Source of the DNA: Cellvibrio sp. PSBB006
GTDB taxonomy: Bacteria; Pseudomonadota; Gammaproteobacteria; Pseudomonadales; Cellvibrionaceae
Reading direction: 5' to 3'
NCBI RefSeq assembly: GCF_002162135.1
Contig: NZ_CP021382.1
Coordinates: 3,904,001-3,968,000, forward strand
DNA length: 64,000 bases
Below are positions 50,034 through 58,938 of this stretch, piece after piece. Numbering within the stretch: the first letter of the stretch is position 1; each line of letters opens with the position of its first letter. The notes beneath the pieces were generated by a model. The model searched no databases, was not told the DNA's origin, and saw nothing but the letters and a program-made list of their open reading frames with translations. A program made the position numbers and the translations under genes.

Positions 50034-51452
50034 ATGAAACCATCAATCAAAAAATATCTGCTCCCGCTTTTGGGTTGCAGTCTCAGTCTCGGTGTTGCGC
50101 TCAGTGCCCAGGCTGTTGTCTTCCAGGCAGAAAATTACAACGCGTTTTATGACACCACGCCCGGCAATCAGGGCGGTGCTTACCGCAATGAAGGTGTTGA
50201 TATCGAAGCCACCACCGACAGCGGTGGCGGCCACAATGTCGGCTGGATCGAGCCCAATGAATGGCTGGCGTATTACAACCTCTCGATACCGAGTTCCGGC
50301 AATTACACCGTGCGTATGCGCGTTGCCAGTCAATCCGGCGGTACGGCGTCGGTAGATTTAAATGCGGGTGCGATTGTGCTGGGAGATTTTAATATCGGCG
50401 CAACTGGCGGCTGGCAAAGCTGGGCGACGGTTTCCAAAACCGTCCACATTAACGCCGGTACCTACAACCTCGGCGTATTTGCCAAAACCGGCGGCTGGAA
50501 TTTCAACTGGATTGAAATTGTCTCTGCCGGTGGTGGTGGCAGTACCGGCCCGGTAACGCTTTATGAACACTGCAATTACGGCGGATGGTCTGCGGGCTTC
50601 CCCACGGGCTCATACAACCTCAATGCGATGATCGCACGCGGTGCGCGGAATGATCAGACCTCGTCTATCCGTGTCAATGCGGGTTATGAAGTCGTGCTTT
50701 ACGAACACGATAATTTCGGTGGCGCATCCCATGTGGTCAATGCGTCAAGCGGCTGTTTAACTAACTTGCACGATCGTGCCAGCTCCATTGTGGTGCGCAC
50801 GGCGGGCAGCGGTGGTGGTGGCGCAACCGGCTTTGCAGCGATTGTCAGCCAGGCCCAGTTCAATCAGATGTTCCCCAACCGCAATCCGTTCTACACCTAC
50901 GCTGGCTTGGTGGAAGCGGCCAAGACCTATCCGGCGTTTGCGGGCACTGGTGACCTGGCCACCAAAAAACGCGAAGCTGCTGCCGCACTGGCTAACTTCC
51001 ATCACGAAACCGGTGGACTGGTACATATCACCGAAATTGCCAAAGGTGAATACTGCGGTGATTGGGATGGTAATCCGTCAACCTGTCCGTGTGAGCCGGG
51101 CAAGCGTTACTACGGTCGCGGCCCAATCCAGTTAAGTTGGAATGGCAACTATTGCGCGGCAGGTGATGCATTAGGTTTGGATCTGCGTCGTTATCCCGAG
51201 CAGGTTGAGCAAAACGCAACAACGGCCTGGAAAACGGCTTTATGGTTCTGGATGACCCAGTCAGGTGCCGGTTACTGGCCAGCCCATACGTCCATGGCAA
51301 ATGGCTACGGCTTTGGTGAAACCATTCGTACCATTAATGGTGCTTTGGAATGTAATGGTGCGAATCCGGGGCAGGTGCAGAGCCGGGTGAATTTGTATAA
51401 CCAGTTTATAAATATTCTGGGGACTACGCCGGGTAGTAATGTAAGTTGTTGA
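50034..51452 (+). CDS. Exported GH19 chitinase with CBM6 and beta/gamma-crystallin domains
   Basis: A secreted chitin hydrolase of 472 residues from ATG 50034. Signal peptide 1-27 (ending SAQA). CBM6 carbohydrate-binding module about 28-163, with FQAENYNAF, DIEATTDSGGG and WNFNWIEI. A Gly linker leads to a beta/gamma-crystallin domain at about 173-254, with two Greek-key motifs (LYEHCNYGG and LYEHDNFGG). A second Gly linker leads to the GH19 catalytic domain (about 266-472). Glu325 in HHETGG and Glu334 in HITEIAK are nine apart, as in bacterial loopless GH19 enzymes such as Streptomyces ChiC. KRYYGRGPIQLSWNGNYC is the family signature. Followed by a large inverted repeat. Confidence 0.93.
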   Translation: MKPSIKKYLLPLLGCSLSLGVALSAQAVVFQAENYNAFYDTTPGNQGGAYRNEGVDIEATTDSGGGHNVGWIEPNEWLAYYNLSIPSSGNYTVRMRVASQSGGTASVDLNAGAIVLGDFNIGATGGWQSWATVSKTVHINAGTYNLGVFAKTGGWNFNWIEIVSAGGGGSTGPVTLYEHCNYGGWSAGFPTGSYNLNAMIARGARNDQTSSIRVNAGYEVVLYEHDNFGGASHVVNASSGCLTNLHDRASSIVVRTAGSGGGGATGFAAIVSQAQFNQMFPNRNPFYTYAGLVEAAKTYPAFAGTGDLATKKREAAAALANFHHETGGLVHITEIAKGEYCGDWDGNPSTCPCEPGKRYYGRGPIQLSWNGNYCAAGDALGLDLRRYPEQVEQNATTAWKTALWFWMTQSGAGYWPAHTSMANGYGFGETIRTINGALECNGANPGQVQSRVNLYNQFINILGTTPGSNVSC

Positions 51453-51476
51453 TGTATAGATTTTTGCGTTGAATAC

Positions 51477-51585
51477 GTTTGACGTGAGGTGGGGATGTTT
51501 CGAAAACGCGGTGAATACATCCCTGTAGCTCCCTCACGTCGTCCCTGACGTGAGGGTTTCGAAACATCCCCACCTCACGTCAAAC
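51477..51585. repeat. 29-bp perfect inverted repeat with nested hairpin
   Basis: The arms 51477-51505 and 51557-51585 are exact reverse complements over 29 bases and begin GTTTGACGTGAGGTGGGG. Inside lies a second perfect stem CCCTCACGTC (51531-51540) with GACGTGAGGG (51547-51556). The core, with its AATACATCCCTGTAGCTCC piece, resembles palindromic intergenic repeats that occur many times in some gammaproteobacterial genomes. It sits between the convergent chitinase and isomerase genes and may end both transcripts. Confidence 0.75.
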
Positions 51586-51611
51586 TCACATCTCAGTGGT
51601 GGCGAGAAAAC

Positions 51612-53960
51612 TCAACGATTTTCCAGGCGGTTGTAATCCAGAATGCCGGCGTCGTTTGGTTGGGTTGCGTGATAATACGCATGAATTTCGTCGCTGATCT
51701 GCCAGAAGTCCGGGTCGGTGCGGCGGATGCCGTAGCGATCGCGCAGGGCTTGATAGTCTGCCTCACTTGTTAACTGTTGAACACGAGCAACAAAATCCGG
51801 TAATTGTTTTTTATCGACCAGCATAAATGCATTGGGGTAGGCGCCGATAATACCGCGCACCAGGGTGATGTCATCTTCGGCGGGAACACGGCGATGTTCT
51901 TCGCGGAATAGTGATGACAGGTTGGTGTAAGCGTTGTTGTGCAGCAGGGTAAATACCCCGACATCCGGTACGCGAATGAATGTGGTTTGTGGTAAGAAAC
52001 TGATAGGTTCTCCACTGACGGCGTGTAATTTATTCAGTGCATCCTGGGTTGCTTTTGGTAAACGAGTGCTGACAATGTCGTGTTGACGGTCGAGCACCGG
52101 TTGCAGGTGCGCCTTTAGCATGCCGAATAATTCTGCTTTGTGTTGATCCGTTTTATACGGAATAGCATTTTTTACGTGCAGATTTTTTTGATACAAATCC
52201 AGGTATTCGTGCACTTCCTTTTCGGCATTCCTGTACCAGAAAGTCAGCTCGGCTTGGCGTGTTTCCGGCGGCAACATATCGAGAAAAGTAATCTCGCCTT
52301 CCATGCGTAAAAAGTCCATATATAAACGGCTGAGTAACTGGTGAGATAAATTGCCGTACACATCGAACCCGGCCACCAGCAAATAATGAATGCGTTCCAA
52401 TAAGGGATAGCCAATGACCCAGGCGGTCTTCGGGTTTTGGCCAATCAATCCCTGATTGACGCTGGCGCTGTCACTGTGACGAAAAACGGTTAACGCCGCG
52501 TTCTGATTATTGCCGTCACCATCCCAGATCATATCGAGCGTGACAGCGCCTTGGCGCTCCACTTTTTCCTGCACATAATTGGCTTTTGCCACCAGATAAT
52601 CTTTTTGCAAACTGGAATAGCGCGACCAGTTGGTCATCGGCAGTAAGGTGCTGCCGACCGAGGCGGGCAGTTGCAAATGGCTGCTGTTTTGCGCGAGGAA
52701 CATGGCATCCAGTTCGGATGACATGAGTTTCGGGTCGACAAAAAATACCCAGAAGTGATCCTGAATGACATTGAGTGCTACCTGCCCGCGACACACCGGG
52801 CCTTTAATAAAATTCATGATGGTGAACTGCGCTTCATCCAGCAAAAAGCGATAGCGCGAGCCCACGGGTAATTCCATAAAGGTTGCGAACGGATTGGCTG
52901 CCGTGTCCGGGTGATATGACGGCAATTTACTGACCTGGTATTCCGTCTCGTAAAACCATGTTTGCCACTTCGACCGACGAGCACTATTCAACGCATAAGG
53001 CAAGAAATTTTTCGCCACGATGGTGGATGGATCGCGCCAGAAGCGATAGTAAACCCGCTCTACGTTAGGATCATCGAAAGGACGACGGGTGCTGATGCGC
53101 TGGATTGGTTCGCCCGGCGGTGTGCTGGAGCGCACCAGTCGAAAATAATGTTGTGGCGCTGCATCGAAGTACACGTGCGCCAGGAACAAATGTTCGAAGA
53201 GGTAGCGATTGACTAATTGGGATTTGATGTCATCACCATTGAGAAAACTTTCCCAGTCAGCAATTACAGCTTCCAATTGCGCATCCATTTTTTTGGCTGG
53301 ACCCGGCTGCGCACCTTCCGCCAGCCAACGCATCAACAGGTTATATTCATCCTGCTCCAAACCGGGTAAACCGTAGGGCATGCCCCAGAGGGGATAATTT
53401 TTTTCGTACCGCTCCAACTGTTCCAGTTTGGGACATTGCTGGTCGCGATTAAGGTCGAAGGTAAAACTCTCGGGAAGAATGGCCATTTTGGGCAGTGGAT
53501 GTTGTTGTTTCAGCATCAGCATACGCGCCATAACGCTGCCTTCAATATTGGCTTCGGTCATATTCAGGCGCTCGTTGAGCACCGGGAAAAAGCCTTTATC
53601 ACGCCACTCCTGAGTCGTAGTGGCATCTTCAAATAAACGGGTGAGATTCGCGGCGAGCAAGCGTGAACCGTCATACACTTTTTCTGTGCTCGCGCCGCGC
53701 AGCAAGCCCTTGAATGATTCCAGTTTTAATTGGCAGGGAGCGTCGTAACAGGCGTGACAAACAATGCAACGCTGCTCGAAAACCTGTTGCACATCGGCAT
53801 GGTAATCAATGCCAGTGCTGGTGTGTTGCGGTACATACTCGCGTGCTTGCGGTTTTCCATAACGTTGGTCCCACAAGGAACCGCCGATCATACTGCAACC
53901 AATGACCAATAACGAAAGCAGTACAAGGCTGCTGCGCGAACAAGAGCGGATAAAACCCAT
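51612..53960 (-). CDS. cti: Fatty acid cis/trans isomerase (haem-containing, periplasmic)
   Basis: Converts cis- to trans-unsaturated fatty acids in membrane lipids, stiffening the membrane under solvent, heat or other stress. From ATG 53960 it has 782 residues; a TTG six bases upstream is in frame. N-terminal signal with a lipobox-like LVIGC (Cys22) and a c-type haem site CIVCH (65-69). Conserved blocks such as RISTRRPFDDPNVERVYYRFW and GPVCRGQVALNVIQDHFWVFF identify the family. It is next to a histidine kinase gene on the same strand, but about 115 bases separate them and regulation by that pair is only a possibility. Confidence 0.93.
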   Translation of the reverse strand: MGFIRSCSRSSLVLLSLLVIGCSMIGGSLWDQRYGKPQAREYVPQHTSTGIDYHADVQQVFEQRCIVCHACYDAPCQLKLESFKGLLRGASTEKVYDGSRLLAANLTRLFEDATTTQEWRDKGFFPVLNERLNMTEANIEGSVMARMLMLKQQHPLPKMAILPESFTFDLNRDQQCPKLEQLERYEKNYPLWGMPYGLPGLEQDEYNLLMRWLAEGAQPGPAKKMDAQLEAVIADWESFLNGDDIKSQLVNRYLFEHLFLAHVYFDAAPQHYFRLVRSSTPPGEPIQRISTRRPFDDPNVERVYYRFWRDPSTIVAKNFLPYALNSARRSKWQTWFYETEYQVSKLPSYHPDTAANPFATFMELPVGSRYRFLLDEAQFTIMNFIKGPVCRGQVALNVIQDHFWVFFVDPKLMSSELDAMFLAQNSSHLQLPASVGSTLLPMTNWSRYSSLQKDYLVAKANYVQEKVERQGAVTLDMIWDGDGNNQNAALTVFRHSDSASVNQGLIGQNPKTAWVIGYPLLERIHYLLVAGFDVYGNLSHQLLSRLYMDFLRMEGEITFLDMLPPETRQAELTFWYRNAEKEVHEYLDLYQKNLHVKNAIPYKTDQHKAELFGMLKAHLQPVLDRQHDIVSTRLPKATQDALNKLHAVSGEPISFLPQTTFIRVPDVGVFTLLHNNAYTNLSSLFREEHRRVPAEDDITLVRGIIGAYPNAFMLVDKKQLPDFVARVQQLTSEADYQALRDRYGIRRTDPDFWQISDEIHAYYHATQPNDAGILDYNRLENR

Positions 53961-54074
53961 GAGCAAAAAACCTGTTGATAAGTCCGGGGGAAAATACGGT
54001 TTATTGTGTCATAAAAACGACATAAGCAACGTGCTGATCAACACAGAGTGATACAGAGCGGAGATGATGCAGTA

Positions 54075-55451
54075 CTAAATCGGACCATCGGCAGCCGACA
54101 TGGGAAAAATAATAATAAATGTTGCGCCGAGGCCCAGCTGTGATTCGATGTTGATCTTGCCGCGCAGTTTTTGCGTCACCAGGTTGTACACAATGGATAG
54201 TCCCAATCCCGATCCGCCGGTTTTACGCGCAGTAGTAAAAAACGGTTCAAAAATTTTATCCTGAATCTCGGGCGCAACGCCACAGCCGTTATCGCTATAA
54301 CTTAAATGCACCTGACCCTGCTGTGCGGCCACGTGGATATTGATCGAGCCTTTCTCCATGCCCGCAAAGCCGTGATGAATACTGTTGGTGACCAGGTTGG
54401 TGATGATCTGCGCTATCGCACCGGGATAACTGCTCAGGCGAATGGCCTCATCGCTGGCGTAGTGGCAATTGAGCGTGTGCTGTTTAAGCAGGGGTTGCAA
54501 ACTTTTGATGATGATATCCAGGCAATTATTGAGTTCAAATTCCTCCTCTTCGGATGAGGTTTGAATGGCCCCGGTCAATTTGAAATTGTGTACCAGGTTG
54601 GCCGCACGATTGAGATTATGCGATACCAGAGCAATGCCTTCGGTGAGCGACATTAAAAATTGCTTGAAATCATCTTCCGCCAGATCGCCTTGGGTATAGA
54701 GTTTTTGCACGCGCCGTAATTCACTTTCACAGTGGGTTGCCGAGGTGACGGCAATACCCAGTGGTGTATTAATTTCATGGGCCAGGCCCGACACCATACG
54801 CCCCACAGACGCCAGTTTTTCACTTTCGATTAATTTGGCCTGGGTGTGGGTCAGGTTGCGCAATGCATTCTCCAACCATTGGGTCCGTTCTTTAACTTTC
54901 TCTTCCAGTAGTTCGTTGCTTTGTTGTAATTGCTTTGCATAATTGTTGCGTTGTTCGGCGCTCAACGCACGGCCGTAAAGATCCGCCAGGGCGCTGACAA
55001 AAGCGACTTCATCATCCGTCCACACACGTGTGGGGCCCTGATGTTCACAACAAATAATACCGGTCATTTCTCCGCGATGATGAATGGGGGCATCGAGCAT
55101 GGCGCTGATGCCCAGCGGAGTGAGGTAACTCGCACTGAACTCGCTGGTGCTTTCATCGCTGTGAGCATCGTGCGCCACAATGGCACGATCCTGATCGAGG
55201 GCGGCAAAATAGCGGGGATAATCCTGCCGGAAAAGCTGCGGTGTTTCCTCTGGCTGGTTGGCCTGATCGATGAGCAAACGGCACTCCATCGCCTGGCGAT
55301 CCTCTGACAACAACCAGATGCCGGCGCGTTTGATCTTTAAGCCTTCAATAACCGAATTGAGAATCAGGGAATTGGCTGCGTGCAGATCACCGTTATCAAT
55401 AACATGTGATTTTGAAACCTGATGAAGAATATTATAAAAAGTTTGCGTCAT
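54075..55451 (-). CDS. GAF-domain sensor histidine kinase
   Basis: A 458-residue soluble kinase with no membrane helix. GAF domain at about 15-165, a coiled coil (about 170-210), the dimerisation/phosphoacceptor region with His225 in GLAHEINTPLG, and an HATPase domain (about 330-450) with N-box LVTNSIHHG, G1 DNGCGVAP and G2 GGSGLGLSIV. The cytoplasmic GAF suggests it senses a small molecule or redox state. It starts 11 bases after the HD-GYP regulator gene and forms a two-component pair with it. Confidence 0.9.
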   Translation of the reverse strand: MTQTFYNILHQVSKSHVIDNGDLHAANSLILNSVIEGLKIKRAGIWLLSEDRQAMECRLLIDQANQPEETPQLFRQDYPRYFAALDQDRAIVAHDAHSDESTSEFSASYLTPLGISAMLDAPIHHRGEMTGIICCEHQGPTRVWTDDEVAFVSALADLYGRALSAEQRNNYAKQLQQSNELLEEKVKERTQWLENALRNLTHTQAKLIESEKLASVGRMVSGLAHEINTPLGIAVTSATHCESELRRVQKLYTQGDLAEDDFKQFLMSLTEGIALVSHNLNRAANLVHNFKLTGAIQTSSEEEEFELNNCLDIIIKSLQPLLKQHTLNCHYASDEAIRLSSYPGAIAQIITNLVTNSIHHGFAGMEKGSINIHVAAQQGQVHLSYSDNGCGVAPEIQDKIFEPFFTTARKTGGSGLGLSIVYNLVTQKLRGKINIESQLGLGATFIIIFPMSAADGPI

Positions 55452-55462
55452 GGCAACCCAGA

Positions 55463-57004
55463 TTAGTCCGGCAACTGGCGGCGAATAGTTTTAAAGGTGG
55501 TGAATAAATCCAGTGCGGCATCCACCAGTTTTGGATCAAATTGACGGCCGCGTCGCTCGCGAACATAGGTGCGAATATCCGCTTCATTCCACGGTTTTTT
55601 ATAGGAGCGTGTTGAGCCCAATGCATCGATGACATCAATGATGGCCACAATCCTTCCTTCGAGTGGAATGTCTTCGCCCGCCAGACCGCGCGGATAACCA
55701 TTGCCATCCCAGTGCTCGTGATGGGTGTAAGCAATGCGCGCGCCCATCTTGGCGATGATCTGGTTGGAGTCTTTTAATAATTCATAACCGATAGTGGCGT
55801 GGGTTTTCATGATTTCCCACTCGTCCGGATCAAGCTTGCCCGGCTTGTGCAAAATACTTTCAGGAATACCGATTTTGCCCACGTCATGCAGCGGTGATGC
55901 ATAACGCAAGGTTTCGGCATACTCGTGTGACATACCGATCTTAAGAGCCATCAATTCGCACATCAGTGAAACACGGCGCACGTGAGCGCCGGTTTCCTTG
56001 GAGCGTTGCTCAATCGCATCACCCAAAATCAACAACAATTCTTTTTGGGTTTCCTGCACCGTTTCGCGTCCGGCAAGATTCTGGAAAATCAATGTGATAT
56101 TGGCGGCAAACAGTTTGAGGATGTCTTCCTGGATATCGGAATCCGGCTGGCGAAAATGGGTGTACAGAACACTTTCGGTGCGGGGGTTGGTATTGTAATA
56201 ACCAATAAAAATACCGTCGCCACTGAGTGAGGTCTTGCGTTCCAGGGTTTGCAATATTTGTTCTTTGATCGCTTCCGGAATAATGGACGTATCCCAGCGG
56301 TTATAGAGTTCCACCGCTGCACCGGTGGCGGCCAGTAAACGGATTTCGGTATCGCCATATAGGTCTTCATGGCGACTGACCAGATACATTTCAGTGGTGT
56401 CGATTCCGAGTAGCTGGATCATATGTTCCAGCACCGCGTTACCAAATTGGTGCAAAGTCTGGCTGAGCAGCACCGAGTCCGAGGCGGTGATGACTTTGCG
56501 CATCCCGCGTTGGCTGGCTTCGATAGTGATAATGTCGCGATAAGAGCGGATGCAGGAATAGGTACAGGTTTTGAGTTTGGTATCCGTCAGCTCGGTTTTG
56601 CTTTTGTAATCGTTGATGTCGTAAGTGCGTATTACCGTTTCTTCCGGTGACGACCCCGGTTGCCCGGTGCGCAATACGATGCGGGTGGTGTGATTTTGCA
56701 ATTCGTTGCGTATCTGGTGAATCAGATTGAGGCCGGCATCGTCCTGCTCCATCACCACATCGATAAATGCCAGGGCAATGTCAGGGTGATCCTGAAACAG
56801 GCGCAAGCCATCGACAGCGCTATAAGCACTGAGAAACTCCAGCGGAATGTCGTCGATGCGCGTATTGCCCAATACCAACTTGGTAACGGCATGTACCTGG
56901 CGCTCATCGTCAATGATGGCCACCTTCCAACTGCGCAGGCTCTGGGGCAGGCTGGTGGGTGTAGTGCGCGTGACGGTCTTGGGCGATTTTTTTAGAAATT
57001 CCAT
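55463..57004 (-). CDS. Response regulator with DUF3369 and HD-GYP c-di-GMP phosphodiesterase domains
   Basis: A 513-residue regulator from ATG 57004; a GTG at 57019 is also open. The receiver domain (about 25-155) has acidic residues IIDDE near 31-34 and phosphoacceptor Asp82 in FIDVV. The DUF3369 middle (about 165-330) is the usual insert of this class. The HD-GYP domain (about 335-500) is intact, with HDVGKIGIP and HHEHWDGNGYPRGL, so it should degrade c-di-GMP. It is the first gene of a pair with the GAF histidine kinase, and the kinase phosphate probably controls the phosphodiesterase. Confidence 0.92.
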   Translation of the reverse strand: MEFLKKSPKTVTRTTPTSLPQSLRSWKVAIIDDERQVHAVTKLVLGNTRIDDIPLEFLSAYSAVDGLRLFQDHPDIALAFIDVVMEQDDAGLNLIHQIRNELQNHTTRIVLRTGQPGSSPEETVIRTYDINDYKSKTELTDTKLKTCTYSCIRSYRDIITIEASQRGMRKVITASDSVLLSQTLHQFGNAVLEHMIQLLGIDTTEMYLVSRHEDLYGDTEIRLLAATGAAVELYNRWDTSIIPEAIKEQILQTLERKTSLSGDGIFIGYYNTNPRTESVLYTHFRQPDSDIQEDILKLFAANITLIFQNLAGRETVQETQKELLLILGDAIEQRSKETGAHVRRVSLMCELMALKIGMSHEYAETLRYASPLHDVGKIGIPESILHKPGKLDPDEWEIMKTHATIGYELLKDSNQIIAKMGARIAYTHHEHWDGNGYPRGLAGEDIPLEGRIVAIIDVIDALGSTRSYKKPWNEADIRTYVRERRGRQFDPKLVDAALDLFTTFKTIRRQLPD

Positions 57005-57248
57005 TTGTACTGCTCTCACTGCAGATCGTTATTTACTGAGTATAGAAGAGTTCAATGTCATTGCCGGTTTCTCTCTTATAACTTTTTGCTAGCGCAGTAA
57101 ATTAAATTAACAACAGCTTTTTTTAAACTATCGGTTGATATCAGGCCATCTGACGCCATGAATAACCTTTTGGCAGTTATAGCTACAAGGTATATCGGCC
57201 GCGATAAAGCTACACTGACGTAAAGATTTGCCAAGACAGGAGAAGAAG

Positions 57249-58832
57249 ATGCCGAAGTCCCCCAATCACCTGCGCGACCCGTCCACCCACTTGATTGTGC
57301 GCAACGCCACCTTGCAGGATGTGCCTGCCATCGTTGCCTTGTCGGAACGTGTTTACAAGCCCTTGCAGATGGAAACCTATACCCCGGCGGCCGTGACCGG
57401 GCAGATTAACAATTTTCCGCGCGGACAGATTGTGGTGTTGGTGGGCGAGAACCTGGTGGGGTATTGCGCGACTTTCCGCATCGCCGAAAAAATTGCGATG
57501 AAGGCGCACACCTGGAATGAAATTACCGGTAATGGTTATGCGTCGCGCCATGATATTAACGGCGACTGGCTCTACGGTATGGAAGTGTGCATTGATGACA
57601 GCTGTCGCGGTTATCGTATTGGACAACGGCTTTACAATGAACGCAAAAAATTGTGTCAGTCCCTCGGGCTAAAGGGCGTGGTGTTTGCGGGACGCTTGCC
57701 GAACCTGGCCAAGCGCATCAAAAAAATGAAAACCGTGGACAATTATATTGATCAGGTGGTGCATAAAAAAATCAAAGACCCGGTGCTGTCCTTTCAACTG
57801 CGCAACGGGTTTGAAGTGATTGGCGTCATTGAAAATTATTTACCGGACGACACCCAATCCATGGGTTACGCCGCGCACCTTATCTGGCGCAATCCCAAGG
57901 TGCAGCTTAAGGAAGAAAAGCCCATTAAAAAGTTTGGTGTGCACATGCCGGATACCGTGCGTATCGCCACCGTTCAATACATGTTGCGCAAGGTCAGTTC
58001 GTTCAGTGAATTTATCAAGAATATTGAATACTTTGTGGATGTGGTGGCGGATTACAAAAGCGATTTTGTGGTGTTTCCGGAGTTGTTTACGCTGCAATTA
58101 TTATCCATTGAAGATCAGGAGTTGTCGCCTTTCGAGTCTATTGAAGCGCTGACCAAATACACGCCGCGTTTTAAAGAAGCCATGCGCAATATGGCGCTGA
58201 GTTACAACGTCAATATCATCGCCGGCTCGCACCCGACACGCGTGGAAAACGGACGCATTGAAAATATCAGCTACGTGTTTCTGCGCGATGGCCGCATGTT
58301 TGAACAACCGAAAATCCACCCCACGCCCAACGAGCGTTACTGGTGGGATATCGAAGGCGGTAGCACCTTAAGTGCGATTGATACGGATTGCGGACCCATT
58401 GGTGTACTGGTGTGCTACGACTCGGAATTCCCTGAATTGGCGCGGCATTTAGTGGACCAGGGCGTGCAGATTTTATTTGTGCCCTTTTGTACCGACGAAC
58501 GCCAGAGTTATTTGCGCGTGCGTTATTGCTGCCAGGCGCGGGCAGTGGAAAATCAGATTTATGTGGTGATGTCGGGCAATGTCGGCAACCTGCCCAACGT
58601 GGCGAACCTGGATATTCAATACGCGCAGAGTTGCATCCTGACGCCCTGCGATTTTCCGTTTGCGCGCGATGGCGTTGCCGCCGATACCACGCCCAATGCC
58701 GAGATGGTCGCCTTCGCTGACTTGCGTCCGGAAACTTTGATCATGGCGCGTAACAGCGGCACAGTCCAAAACCTCAAAGACCGTCGCCACGATTTATACC
58801 GCGTGCAATGGCGGGGCGATAAGAAGAAGTAA
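57249..58832 (+). CDS. GNAT acetyltransferase fused to carbon-nitrogen hydrolase
   Basis: A 527-residue bifunctional-looking protein from ATG 57249, preceded by AGGAGAAG. The N-terminal GNAT domain (about 15-210) has VCIDDSCRGYRIGQRLYNERKKL. The C-terminal nitrilase-superfamily domain (about 235-510) has the Glu-Lys-Cys triad in FPELFTL, KIHPTPNE and VCYDSEFPE. Similar fusions are known in many bacteria, and the nitrilase half is of the aliphatic amidase/omega-amidase-like group. The substrate is unknown. A REP-like palindrome begins eight bases past the stop. Confidence 0.9.
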   Translation: MPKSPNHLRDPSTHLIVRNATLQDVPAIVALSERVYKPLQMETYTPAAVTGQINNFPRGQIVVLVGENLVGYCATFRIAEKIAMKAHTWNEITGNGYASRHDINGDWLYGMEVCIDDSCRGYRIGQRLYNERKKLCQSLGLKGVVFAGRLPNLAKRIKKMKTVDNYIDQVVHKKIKDPVLSFQLRNGFEVIGVIENYLPDDTQSMGYAAHLIWRNPKVQLKEEKPIKKFGVHMPDTVRIATVQYMLRKVSSFSEFIKNIEYFVDVVADYKSDFVVFPELFTLQLLSIEDQELSPFESIEALTKYTPRFKEAMRNMALSYNVNIIAGSHPTRVENGRIENISYVFLRDGRMFEQPKIHPTPNERYWWDIEGGSTLSAIDTDCGPIGVLVCYDSEFPELARHLVDQGVQILFVPFCTDERQSYLRVRYCCQARAVENQIYVVMSGNVGNLPNVANLDIQYAQSCILTPCDFPFARDGVAADTTPNAEMVAFADLRPETLIMARNSGTVQNLKDRRHDLYRVQWRGDKKK

Positions 58833-58840
58833 AAAGACAC

Positions 58841-58876
58841 GTAGGTCGGATTAGCGGCAACGCCGCGCAATCCGAC
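58841..58876. repeat. REP-like palindrome, copy 1
   Basis: GTAGGTCGGATTAGCGGCAA begins it; GTCGGATT (58845-58852) pairs with AATCCGAC (58869-58876), with an inner GCGGC/GCCGC stem. A close second copy lies at 61491-61523 in the same orientation. Confidence 0.7.
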
Positions 58877-58938
58877 ATGACCAAGGGGGTTTTAATTCGT
58901 CATTCAAATCGCAAAATTTGCCCCACAACACTCCCGAC

